In this document: piece by piece, positions 33,484 to 41,587 of the stretch
How positions within the stretch are numbered: position 1 is the first letter of the stretch
Layout of the letters: the number at the start of each line of letters is the position of its first letter
Source of the DNA: Saprospirales bacterium
GTDB taxonomy: Bacteria; Bacteroidota; Bacteroidia; Chitinophagales; Saprospiraceae
Reading direction: 5' to 3'
DNA: 64,000 bases
Assembly: GCA_016711045.1 (NCBI GenBank)
Contig: JADJTT010000006.1
Coordinates: forward strand, 310,001 to 374,000
The notes under the pieces: model-generated
Told to the model about the DNA's origin: nothing
Databases searched by the model: none
What the model saw: the letters and a program-made list of their open reading frames with translations, nothing else
Position numbers and translations under genes: made by a program

Positions 33484-33620
33484 AGACCTCTTTCACTTTT
33501 CAATCGCCGGACCAACTTCGGGAAGCCTGCCTGCACACCGAGTTTGATGCCGACCGCATTTGGGCTTCTCTCCCTTCTTGAACTTATTTCCTGGATTAAG
33601 GTTAACTAACTAGTTACTCA

Positions 33621-33635
33621 GGGAGGCATCCTCCC
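33621..33635. other. Small GGGAGG/CCTCCC hairpin before the DUF255 gene
   Basis: A 6-bp stem with a three-base loop, 31 bases upstream of the start codon of the next gene. It may end the LRR transcript or be leader structure. Confidence 0.35.
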
Positions 33636-33666
33636 TCTTCCCCTTTTGAACTTTTCAACTTTTTCC

Positions 33667-35721
33667 ATGAATAGCCTGCAATACGAAACCAGCCCCTATC
33701 TGCTTCAACATGCACATAACCCGGTCGATTGGCATGCCTGGAAACCGGAGGCATTTGAGAAGGCCCATCGGGAGAACAAGCCCATATTGGTGAGTATTGG
33801 ATATTCGACCTGCCATTGGTGTCACGTCATGGAGCGGGAGTCGTTTGAAGAAGAGAAAACGGCGGCTTTCATGAACGCGCATTTTGTCAATATAAAAGTA
33901 GACCGGGAGGAGCGGCCGGATGTTGACCATATATATATGGAGGCCTGCCAGATCATTTCCGGATCGGGTGGCTGGCCCCTGAATTGTTTTTTGTTGCCCG
34001 ACAAGCGTCCGTTTTTTGCGGGCACTTACTACCCGCCCAAGCCAGCCTTTAACCGGCCATCCTGGATGCAATTGCTCCAACACATTGCGAACTTATACCA
34101 GAATGAACGTCACGTGGTAGAAGACCAGGCAACCCGCCTGACCGAGATTATTCAAAACTCCGATACCGCGTTGGTGCAGCGATCCTGGAGTGGGGTAACT
34201 TACGACAACCCTATCAATCCGGTGGTGGTCCAAAACGCCTATTACCATTTAAAAGACAGCTTTGACGCCGAAGACGGAGGATTTGGGGGTGCGCCCAAAT
34301 TTCCCGGCGCCATGAACCTCCAGTTTTTACTGGGGTATGCCCATTTTTTTGGAGCGGCTGAAGCGTTCGACCATGTGGCTTTTTCCCTGAAGAAAATGAT
34401 TGGCGGCGGGATCTATGATCAGCTGGGTGGCGGCTTTGCCCGGTATGCTACCGACAAGGCCTGGCTGGTGCCCCATTTCGAAAAAATGCTCTACGACAAT
34501 GCACTCCTGGTGCAGGTTATGGCCGAGGCTTACCAACGGACGGGGGAGGACATATACCGGCGGGCTATTGAAGAGACCCTTCAGTGGGTGGAGCGGGAGA
34601 TGACCCATCCACAAGGCGGTTTTTTCTCGGCGCTGGATGCCGATTCGGAAGGAGTAGAAGGAAAGTTTTACGTGTGGGATAAACAGGAGATAGATGAAAT
34701 TCTGGGGGAATCGGCCTTTCATTTTAATGCCATGCACGGAGTAACCGTGGGGGGTAATTGGGAAGGGAAGAACATTCTGTGGCGGCCGATAGACACCGCA
34801 TCCTATGCCCGGCACATCGGGTGGGAAGAAGCCAGGCTCCGCACGGAGCTGGAACAATGGAAATCACGTATGGTCGCCGAGCGCTCGAAACGGGTTCGTC
34901 CGGCGCTGGATGATAAAGTGCTTTTGGGGTGGAATGCCCTCCAGGCCTCGGCTTACGCACATGCGTATGCCGCGTTGGGCACTGAATCGTATAAAACCAC
35001 CGCCGAGCGCAATATCCTTTTCCTGCTGGACGCCCTGAAAAAAGAAGAAGGGGAAGGACTTTACCACACCTGGAAGGACGGCAGCGCCCAATACGATGCC
35101 TTTTTAGACGACTATGCCTTGCTCATCGAGGCGTTGCTCGACCTCTATTCCATCACCTTTAAAGCGGAATACCTCGAACAAGCCCGGAAGTGGGCCCGGT
35201 TTGCGTGGGCAAATTTTCTGGACAATGAGGTGAAATTATTTTATTTTACGGGAGCAATGCAGCAGGATATTCCCATTCGCAGGAAAGATATCTATGATTC
35301 GGCGATGCCTTCGGGCAATTCGACCATGGTGCACAACCTGTTGCGACTCCGGGTGCTGCTCGATGAACCGGAGTATGGGGAGTTGGCGGTGGCCATGCTG
35401 GAAAAGATGCGGGACGTGATGGAGCGATACCCCAGCTCCTTTGGCCGATGGATGTCGGCTTATCTGTGGGCGGTATATCCGCCAAAGGAGATCGCAGTGG
35501 TAGGCAGGGATTGGAAGGAGTGGGCAAACTCGATCGCAGGAATGTATTTGCCGCACAAGATCTTGATGGCTGGCCATGAAGGAGACGACCGGTATCCGTT
35601 GCTGGCAGGTAAGGAAGGAGGCGAAAAGACGTATATATATGTATGTGAGTCGTATGCCTGTCAGATGCCGGTAGATTCTTTGGCTGCGTTCACACAATTA
35701 GTGACGGGAAAAAAGAGTTAA
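33667..35721 (+). CDS. Thioredoxin-domain protein (DUF255/YyaL, SSP411-like)
   Basis: 684 residues from ATG 33667, where the conserved NSLQYETSPYLLQHAHNPVDW begins. The N-terminal thioredoxin-like DUF255 domain has the STCHWCHVME motif (CHWC) and GGWPLNCF. A long alpha/alpha-barrel part resembling N-acylglucosamine epimerases follows (KMLYDNALL, DKVLLGWNAL, YDSAMPSGNS). Family function is not established. No signal peptide, so cytosolic. porP follows 38 bases later, but with its own signal peptide and no functional link I can see. Confidence 0.9.
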   Translation: MNSLQYETSPYLLQHAHNPVDWHAWKPEAFEKAHRENKPILVSIGYSTCHWCHVMERESFEEEKTAAFMNAHFVNIKVDREERPDVDHIYMEACQIISGSGGWPLNCFLLPDKRPFFAGTYYPPKPAFNRPSWMQLLQHIANLYQNERHVVEDQATRLTEIIQNSDTALVQRSWSGVTYDNPINPVVVQNAYYHLKDSFDAEDGGFGGAPKFPGAMNLQFLLGYAHFFGAAEAFDHVAFSLKKMIGGGIYDQLGGGFARYATDKAWLVPHFEKMLYDNALLVQVMAEAYQRTGEDIYRRAIEETLQWVEREMTHPQGGFFSALDADSEGVEGKFYVWDKQEIDEILGESAFHFNAMHGVTVGGNWEGKNILWRPIDTASYARHIGWEEARLRTELEQWKSRMVAERSKRVRPALDDKVLLGWNALQASAYAHAYAALGTESYKTTAERNILFLLDALKKEEGEGLYHTWKDGSAQYDAFLDDYALLIEALLDLYSITFKAEYLEQARKWARFAWANFLDNEVKLFYFTGAMQQDIPIRRKDIYDSAMPSGNSTMVHNLLRLRVLLDEPEYGELAVAMLEKMRDVMERYPSSFGRWMSAYLWAVYPPKEIAVVGRDWKEWANSIAGMYLPHKILMAGHEGDDRYPLLAGKEGGEKTYIYVCESYACQMPVDSLAAFTQLVTGKKS

Positions 35722-35758
35722 TTGCTTGAAACAGATTGCATATTCTTTCTGCATTCAT

Positions 35759-36721
35759 ATGAAAAAAATCTACTTTCTACTCCTGGGAATGGGGCTGGTC
35801 TTTTTTGCGCATGGCCAGCAGTGGCCGCAATATTCCCTGTATTCCTGGAATCCGTTTGGTTTTAATCCTGCCTATGCCGGTCTGGATGGCTCGCTCAGTT
35901 TTACCGGTGCTTTCCGCAAGCAGTGGGTTGGATTGGAAGGGAGTCCCCTGTCGCAGCAGGCAAACGTGCATATGCCGGTTAATTTCCTGCACAGTGGCTT
36001 CGGGTTATACCTCAGCAATGACCAGGTGGGTGCAGAACACACCCTCGGGGTGGGGGTAGCGTATAGTTACCAATTGGAATTAGGCGGGGATGCGGTGCTT
36101 TCTGCCGGGGTAAACGGGCAATGGTTGCAATATACATTAGAGGGTGACAGGTTGCGAACTCCACAGGGAAGTTATGAAGGCGGGGCGATCGACCACAATG
36201 ATGCGGTGCTGCCGGAAAGCCGGTTTAACGCTTCCACCAGCACGCTGGGCGCCGGGCTGTATTTTCAACATCCGCGGATTAGCCTGGGGTTGTCAGTGCA
36301 AAATGCATTAAGCCCATCACTTTCCCAAAATGATGTTATTTTTACGCTGGACCGCGCCTTTCTGGCGTATGCCGGTACCCGCGTGGATATAGGCAGACAC
36401 TGGCAATGGCAACCTTCGATACTGGCTAAGACCAATAGCCGGCAATGGCAGGTGGACTGGACAACTATTTTTGGATATGACGGCAATTTTTTCGGAGGCT
36501 TTTCGTTCAGGGGTTATGACCGGTTGAGTATCGATGCGGCCGTGGTATTGGCCGGTGTCCGGCTCAATGAAAAGTTCTTTCTCGGTTATGCGTATGATTT
36601 TTCCATTTCTTCCCTTCGTCGCGTCAATGATGGTTCGCACGAAATCGTCTTGCGATACAATTTGCGCAAGGCCATAGGGAAGGAACGAATACCCCCAATT
36701 ATATACTCTCCCCGGTTTTAA
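35759..36721 (+). CDS. porP: PorP/SprF family type IX secretion outer-membrane protein
   Basis: 320 residues from ATG 35759, which opens a signal peptide (MKKIYFLLLGMGLVFFAHGQ). The family signature follows: QWPQYSLYSWNPFGFNPAYAGLDGSL, FRKQWVGLEGSPLSQ. The rest is a 14-strand type beta barrel ending in HEIVLRYNLRKA. PorP/SprF proteins link the T9SS trans-envelope complex to specific cargo or to the outer membrane. It stands immediately upstream of porKLMN, as in Porphyromonas gingivalis, but porK has a separate promoter at 36784. Confidence 0.92.
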   Translation: MKKIYFLLLGMGLVFFAHGQQWPQYSLYSWNPFGFNPAYAGLDGSLSFTGAFRKQWVGLEGSPLSQQANVHMPVNFLHSGFGLYLSNDQVGAEHTLGVGVAYSYQLELGGDAVLSAGVNGQWLQYTLEGDRLRTPQGSYEGGAIDHNDAVLPESRFNASTSTLGAGLYFQHPRISLGLSVQNALSPSLSQNDVIFTLDRAFLAYAGTRVDIGRHWQWQPSILAKTNSRQWQVDWTTIFGYDGNFFGGFSFRGYDRLSIDAAVVLAGVRLNEKFFLGYAYDFSISSLRRVNDGSHEIVLRYNLRKAIGKERIPPIIYSPRF

Positions 36722-36783
36722 TAGGGGAAGCCCCGTTAAACCCTACTCGAAATACTGTTTTACCATACTATTTAACAATCTCG

Positions 36784-36815
36784 TTGCGTTGATATCAATG
36801 CTTTGTTTATCTTTG
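36784..36815 (+). promoter_or_regulatory. Promoter of the porKLMN genes
   Basis: TTG (36784-36786), 21 bases, then TATCTTTG (36808-36815), an exact TAnnTTTG. The leader would be about 95 bases. Confidence 0.65.
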
Positions 36816-36916
36816 CAGCCTGCTTGACAAAAATCAAAAATTTAGTTTTGTAGATCTTTACAAAGAATCTATATTTACGGACGTTTTTTAAAATGAAGGA
36901 AAACTCGGGTGTCACA

Positions 36917-38167
36917 ATGAAAAAATCACTAAGAACTTCACTTGCGTTGCTGGTGTTAGTAACGCTGGCCGCTTCGTGCGGAACGCGTCAAAACGGCCAA
37001 TTGCTGGGGGTAATGGACCGCCCTAATTGGAAAGGGATCAATCCCTATGGAATGGTGTACGTTCCTTCCGGAACTTTAACCATTGGTAACAGTGACCAAG
37101 ACATCACCAACACGTTCGTCCAAAGACCGAAATCGATTTCTATCGCGGGCTTTTACATGGATGATACGGAGATCACGAACAACGAATACCGTCAGTTCGT
37201 ATTCTGGGTAAAAGACTCGCTTGCACACGACCTGCTCGATCATTATTATGAAGATGAGCGGACAGGTGACCAGTACATCGACTGGGATCAGGATATTGAC
37301 TGGGAAGATGAGACCCTTGAAGATCTCTTTTTCCAGGGCAATGATCGTTTTGCCGGCAGAAAGGAGTTGAATACAACTCGCACGGTATACGAATATCAAT
37401 GGTATGATTGGAAAGCTGCCGCTGCCGATCGTGGCCGTTCACCCCGTTCTTCTTTCATCAAGCGCAAGAAGACAAATGTGTATCCCGATACGATGGTATG
37501 GGTTCGCGACTTTTCGTATTCCTACAACGAGCCGATGACTCGTAACTACTTCTGGCACCCGGCATTCGATGATTATCCCGTTGTAGGGGTAAACTGGCAC
37601 ATGGCCAATGCGTTCTGTTTCTGGCGGACGCAGCTGTGGAATGCATATGAAGCAGATACAGAGGCAGGGGTTTACTCAGAAGATTTCCGCCTGCCGTATG
37701 AACACGAATGGGAATACGCTGCACGTGGCGGGCACGATATTGCCCCATTCCCCTGGGGTGGTTACTACCTGCGCAACTCCAAAGGTTGTTTGCTGGCCAA
37801 CTTCAAGCCTGGCCGCGGTAACTATCCGGAAGATGGAGGTCTTTACACCGTAAAGGCCGATGCTTACTTCCCGAACGATTTCGGATTGTTCAATATGTCC
37901 GGTAACGTGGCTGAGTGGACTTCTTCGGCATACTACGAAAATGCCTATTCATTTATCCATGACCTGAACCCGGATATTCGCTACGATGCGAAGGATTCTG
38001 ATCCGGACGCCTACAAGCGCAAAGTGATCCGCGGCGGTTCCTGGAAAGATATCGGATTTTTCCTGCAAACCGGAACCCGTCACTGGGAGTATGAAGACAC
38101 CACCAAATCCTACGTTGGATTCCGTTGTGCCCTGACCTTCCTTGGCCGTTCGATTAACGACTTCTAA
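36917..38167 (+). CDS. porK: Type IX secretion lipoprotein PorK/GldK
   Basis: 416 residues from ATG 36917, which opens the SpII signal (MKKSLRTSLALLVLVTLAAS, lipidated Cys next); ATG 36893 eight codons upstream is also possible. The body is an FGE-sulfatase fold: YVPSGTLTIGNSD, FYMDDTEITNNEY, LPYEHEWEYAARGG, GLFNMSGNVAEW and VIRGGSW...GFR. With PorN it forms the periplasmic ring of the T9SS beneath the outer membrane. It is the first gene of the porKLMN set; a hairpin (38182-38224) and a new -7 box follow. Confidence 0.95.
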   Translation: MKKSLRTSLALLVLVTLAASCGTRQNGQLLGVMDRPNWKGINPYGMVYVPSGTLTIGNSDQDITNTFVQRPKSISIAGFYMDDTEITNNEYRQFVFWVKDSLAHDLLDHYYEDERTGDQYIDWDQDIDWEDETLEDLFFQGNDRFAGRKELNTTRTVYEYQWYDWKAAAADRGRSPRSSFIKRKKTNVYPDTMVWVRDFSYSYNEPMTRNYFWHPAFDDYPVVGVNWHMANAFCFWRTQLWNAYEADTEAGVYSEDFRLPYEHEWEYAARGGHDIAPFPWGGYYLRNSKGCLLANFKPGRGNYPEDGGLYTVKADAYFPNDFGLFNMSGNVAEWTSSAYYENAYSFIHDLNPDIRYDAKDSDPDAYKRKVIRGGSWKDIGFFLQTGTRHWEYEDTTKSYVGFRCALTFLGRSINDF

Positions 38168-38181
38168 TCGAAAAATGGATG

Positions 38182-38224
38182 AAGCCAGATGGATACTGTT
38201 GAAAAAGCAGTATCCATCTGGCTT
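38182..38224. terminator. 17-bp hairpin between porK and porL
   Basis: Arms 38182-38198 and 38208-38224 pair perfectly around a nine-base loop, 14 bases after the porK stop. A short TTTAAA follows. It may partly end transcription or stabilise porK mRNA. Confidence 0.6.
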
Positions 38225-38274
38225 TAAATCAGCCGCTTAACTTGTTTCCTGTTATTTTTTATTTGGAAAAGTGT

Positions 38275-38282
38275 TACTTTTG
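38275..38282 (+). promoter_or_regulatory. -7 box of a second promoter, before porL
   Basis: TACTTTTG fits TAnnTTTG, 88 bases upstream of the porL start. A TTG about 30 bases upstream is further away than usual. Confidence 0.45.
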
Positions 38283-38370
38283 GCCCGGCCCGCATTAAAG
38301 GGTAGGGAAATCAACGATAACCCTTCATTTACCAACACAATTATTAGCTAACCTTTTTAAATCGAAAGAG

Positions 38371-38964
38371 ATGAGTTTCGTTAAAACCAAAGGGTTTAAG
38401 TATCTCAAAAATTTGATCATCGGGATTGGCGCATCCATCGTCCTTTTGGGTGCCCTTTTCAAGCTGGAAAGCTGGGAATATGCCAGTACGATGTTGATCA
38501 TTGGCCTTTCTGTAGAGGCATTTATCTTTGCCTTCCTCGGTATTATCGGTCCTGAAAAAGACTACTACTGGGAAAAGCTCTATCCGGGATTGGACGACTA
38601 TCATTCCCATATCGCTCCACTCACCGCTGGAGAAGTTGTTGACACGACTTCTACACCGCAATTGAATGGGGAAGTTGTAGAACGTCAACTGGGGGGCATG
38701 CTTAACGAGCTGCAAACCATGTCGAAAAACTTGTCGGCCCTCCGTGCCCTGCAGGATGTCGATTTCACCGGCACCAGCGAGCAGATCAAGTCGATGAACA
38801 ATTTTTACCACAAACTCAACGAAGCAATGGCCGACTTGGGAGACTCCCTGGAAGACACCAAGCAATACAAAGACCAATTGGCTGTGTTGAATAAGAACCT
38901 CGGTTCGCTGAATTCAGTTTACGGTACTGTGCTGTCCGCTTACTCCAATCTGGGAGGTAAGTAA
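38371..38964 (+). CDS. porL: Type IX secretion inner-membrane motor protein PorL/GldL
   Basis: 197 residues, typical length. Two membrane helices near the N-terminus (FKYLKNLIIGIGASIVLLGA and WEYASTMLIIGLSVEAFIFA) include LFKLESWE, with the Glu needed for proton flow in the GldL family. The C-terminal part is a cytoplasmic helical domain (LQTMSKNLSALRALQ, YKDQLAVLNKNLGSL). Five GldL subunits surround a GldM dimer to form the proton-driven rotary motor that powers T9SS and gliding. porM follows 55 bases later. Confidence 0.95.
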   Translation: MSFVKTKGFKYLKNLIIGIGASIVLLGALFKLESWEYASTMLIIGLSVEAFIFAFLGIIGPEKDYYWEKLYPGLDDYHSHIAPLTAGEVVDTTSTPQLNGEVVERQLGGMLNELQTMSKNLSALRALQDVDFTGTSEQIKSMNNFYHKLNEAMADLGDSLEDTKQYKDQLAVLNKNLGSLNSVYGTVLSAYSNLGGK

Positions 38965-39019
38965 TCAGCGTTTCCGTAAGCTCATCCAGCTGATTTTATC
39001 ACTATAAAAAAATTGTGCT

Positions 39020-40564
39020 ATGTCGATTCCAAAGGAGCCGCGGCAGCTGATGATCAACCTCATGTACTTGGTGTTGACAGCGCTTCTGGCACTAAACATA
39101 TCGGCCGAGGTAATGAACGCTTTCTTCACGATCGATAAAGGTATCTCCAATAGTAATGCTATTGTGGAGAATACCAACCAAACGATCATGAAGAATATCG
39201 AAGCCCAGGTCGAAGCTTATAACAACGAAAAAAACCAGGCTTATTTGGCAGCCGCCAAAGAATCTAAAAAGGTATCCGATGATTTTGTAAACTATATCGA
39301 AGATTTGAAAAAAGAACTCTTCGAAAAAGCCGGGGGACCCTCGGAAAAAAATCCGGAACAACCTAAGCGTATTAAGGATAAAGATGTGACCACACGTCTG
39401 CTCGTAGGCCTTGACAATGAAAAAGGGAAAGGCTATGAATTGATGGATCGCGTTACTTCTACCCGGGAAAAAATGCTCGAACTCGTAGAGAATGATCCAG
39501 CTATCGCCGCTGTACTTCCCCTCAAGATCGATGAAGAAGCGGTGATCAAGTCGAAGAAAAAAGACTGGGTATATTACAACTTCCAGCAAATGCCGGTAGC
39601 TGCCGTATTCCCGATCCTGACCAAGATTCAGAATGACTCGAAAGCTTCTTCTACCACGATACTGAACCACTTGTTGGCGAAAGTAGCGGGCAAAGAGATC
39701 ATATTTGATGCGTTTGAACCGGTGATCTCTGCCACAAAAGGCTATGTGATCAAAGGGGAAAAGTACGAAGCGGATATCTTTCTGAGCGCCTACAGCACGT
39801 CGAATACCGACAATACGAAGATCTACGTAAACGGCTCTAATTTGCCTGTAGAAAATGGTAAAGCTGCTTACTCGACTTCCGCTAGTGCGATCGGTACGAA
39901 GAAGTACAAAGTTAAAATTGAGATCTCCAACCCGCTGACCGGCGAAGTGAAATCTTACGACAAGGAGTTCGAATACGAAGTAGGGGAACGTTCTGTGACG
40001 GTTTCTGCCGACAAAATGAACGTATTCTACATCGGTGTCGACAACCCGATCTCCGTTTCTGCCGCCGGTATCTCGAGTAACGAACTCAAAGTGAGCGTAG
40101 CAGGTGGCGGTGGATCCATCACCAAGGTGGGTAGTGCCAATTTCATGGTGCGTGTAGAACAACCCACCGACGACTGCCGGATCAACGTATCCGGCGGGGG
40201 CCTGTCCGATAGCAAGGTCTTCCGCGTGAAGCGTATCCCCGACCCGGTTGCCCGCTTGGGTAACAAAGAAGACGGTTCGATGGGTAACGGTGAATTTAAA
40301 GCACAGAGCGGTCTGATCGCCTGGTTGGATAACTTCGACTTCGATGCGAAGTGCGATATCCAGGGCTTCAAACTCGTTCGCGTGCCGAAACGTCAGGACC
40401 CGATCGAAGTACTGAACTCCGGTGGCCGCTATACGGGCGATGCAGCACGTATCGCTGAACAGGCCAAACCAGGTGATACGTTCTACTTCTTTGATGTGAA
40501 GGCACGTTGCCCGGGCGACAAAGCCGGCCGTAAGATTAACTCCTTGGTATTCAATATCAAATAA
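39020..40564 (+). CDS. porM: Type IX secretion motor/shaft protein PorM/GldM
   Basis: 514 residues. One N-terminal membrane helix (LINLMYLVLTALLALNISAE) starts the protein after MSIPKEPRQ, as in the family; a long periplasmic part follows with a helical bundle (about 30-220) and three beta domains (about 225-514: ISATKGYVIKGEKYEADIFL, YYIGVDNPISVSAAG-like FYIGVDNPISVSAAG, VARLGNKEDGSM). The GldM dimer turns within the PorL ring and transmits torque to PorK/N across the periplasm. Codon and base use match neighbours. Confidence 0.95.
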   Translation: MSIPKEPRQLMINLMYLVLTALLALNISAEVMNAFFTIDKGISNSNAIVENTNQTIMKNIEAQVEAYNNEKNQAYLAAAKESKKVSDDFVNYIEDLKKELFEKAGGPSEKNPEQPKRIKDKDVTTRLLVGLDNEKGKGYELMDRVTSTREKMLELVENDPAIAAVLPLKIDEEAVIKSKKKDWVYYNFQQMPVAAVFPILTKIQNDSKASSTTILNHLLAKVAGKEIIFDAFEPVISATKGYVIKGEKYEADIFLSAYSTSNTDNTKIYVNGSNLPVENGKAAYSTSASAIGTKKYKVKIEISNPLTGEVKSYDKEFEYEVGERSVTVSADKMNVFYIGVDNPISVSAAGISSNELKVSVAGGGGSITKVGSANFMVRVEQPTDDCRINVSGGGLSDSKVFRVKRIPDPVARLGNKEDGSMGNGEFKAQSGLIAWLDNFDFDAKCDIQGFKLVRVPKRQDPIEVLNSGGRYTGDAARIAEQAKPGDTFYFFDVKARCPGDKAGRKINSLVFNIK

Positions 40565-40656
40565 TCATTGCTAGCAGGATACTAGCACGCATGCATCTTG
40601 CGTTCTACTTCCTGCTAGCTTTCACTCCTCTTTTTGAAGAAAAAACTCAAAACATC

Positions 40657-41529
40657 ATGAAGATTGCTCTGAAAACGGTAGGTTTCGGCTGGTTGATGAC
40701 GATGCTGCTCGCTTTGCCCTTCGTAGTGCAGGCCCAGCTTCCCGAAAGCATCCTCACGGAATCCAGTGATCCGAATGCCAAAAAGCCTTTGGACGATATC
40801 GTCGAAAAACGTACGACGCTAGAGCACCGCGTATTGCCTTACGATCATCTGCGCGAAGCAGATATTTTTTGGGAAAAGCGGATTTGGCGCGTAGTGGATG
40901 TCCGTGAAAAAATGAACAAGCCTTTTGCCTATCCGGAGCGTCCGTTCTTTACCATTCTTATGGAAGGCGCCATGGGTGGCGACATCACGGTGTACAGCAC
41001 GGAAGACGATAAGTTTACCGCCCCGCTAACCCCTGATGAAGTAGCCGCTAAAAGCGCCTCCATCGATACGGTTATCACATTCGACCCGGAAACCTATGAG
41101 GAACAAATCCAGGTCGTTCGGAACGAATTGAACCCGGAAGACGTCAAACGCTTCCGCTTTAAGGAAGTTTGGTTCTTCGACGAAGAATCTTCTACCCTCC
41201 AGGTGCGCATCCTGGGTATCGCTCCGCTGATCGACGTCACCGACGACAATGGTAACTTCCTCTATGAACAACCGATGTTTTGGGTGTATTATCCGGAAGC
41301 CCGTAATATCCTGGCTCGCGAACGCGTGTATAACTACGGAAACGACGCCAGCCCCATCACTTGGGAAGACCTGATGGAAATGCGGTATTTCGCCAGCTAC
41401 ATCTACAAAGAGTCTAACGTCTACGACCGCCGTCTTCAGGAATACCTCACCGGGGTAGACTTGCTGCTGGAAGCCGACAAGATCAAACAAGATATCTTTA
41501 ACTTCGAGCACGACCTTTGGTCTTATTAA
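40657..41529 (+). CDS. porN: Type IX secretion ring component PorN/GldN
   Basis: 290 residues from ATG 40657, which opens a signal peptide (MKIALKTVGFGWLMTMLLAL, cleaved near VQAQ); the open frame upstream is not signal-like. Family marks are the DHLREADIFWEKRIWRVVDV segment and RVYNYGNDASPITWEDLMEMRYFASYI. PorN binds PorK to make the large periplasmic ring of the T9SS. It is the last gene of the set, and an intrinsic terminator follows at 41551. Confidence 0.95.
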   Translation: MKIALKTVGFGWLMTMLLALPFVVQAQLPESILTESSDPNAKKPLDDIVEKRTTLEHRVLPYDHLREADIFWEKRIWRVVDVREKMNKPFAYPERPFFTILMEGAMGGDITVYSTEDDKFTAPLTPDEVAAKSASIDTVITFDPETYEEQIQVVRNELNPEDVKRFRFKEVWFFDEESSTLQVRILGIAPLIDVTDDNGNFLYEQPMFWVYYPEARNILARERVYNYGNDASPITWEDLMEMRYFASYIYKESNVYDRRLQEYLTGVDLLLEADKIKQDIFNFEHDLWSY

Positions 41530-41550
41530 TGTAAACTCATTCTTGTATAT

Positions 41551-41583
41551 AAAGGGCGCCCCGACTGAATCGGGGCGCCCTTT
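41551..41583 (+). terminator. Rho-independent terminator of the por genes
   Basis: A 14-bp perfect stem (41551-41564 with 41570-41583), five-base loop and TTTTGTTTT tail, 21 bases after the porN stop. The convergent helicase gene ends at 41588, so the structure can serve both. Confidence 0.85.
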
Positions 41584-41587
41584 TGTT

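Noticed and set aside
36917..38167. PorK FGE domain as a second DGR target
   Set aside because: Its C-terminal RGGSW...GFR segment is followed by further family-specific residues and it is a conserved T9SS part, not a variable protein.
39092..40162. 356-codon minus-strand frame opposite porM
   Set aside because: porM is well conserved in sequence and synteny; the reverse frame is F/R/V-rich noise.
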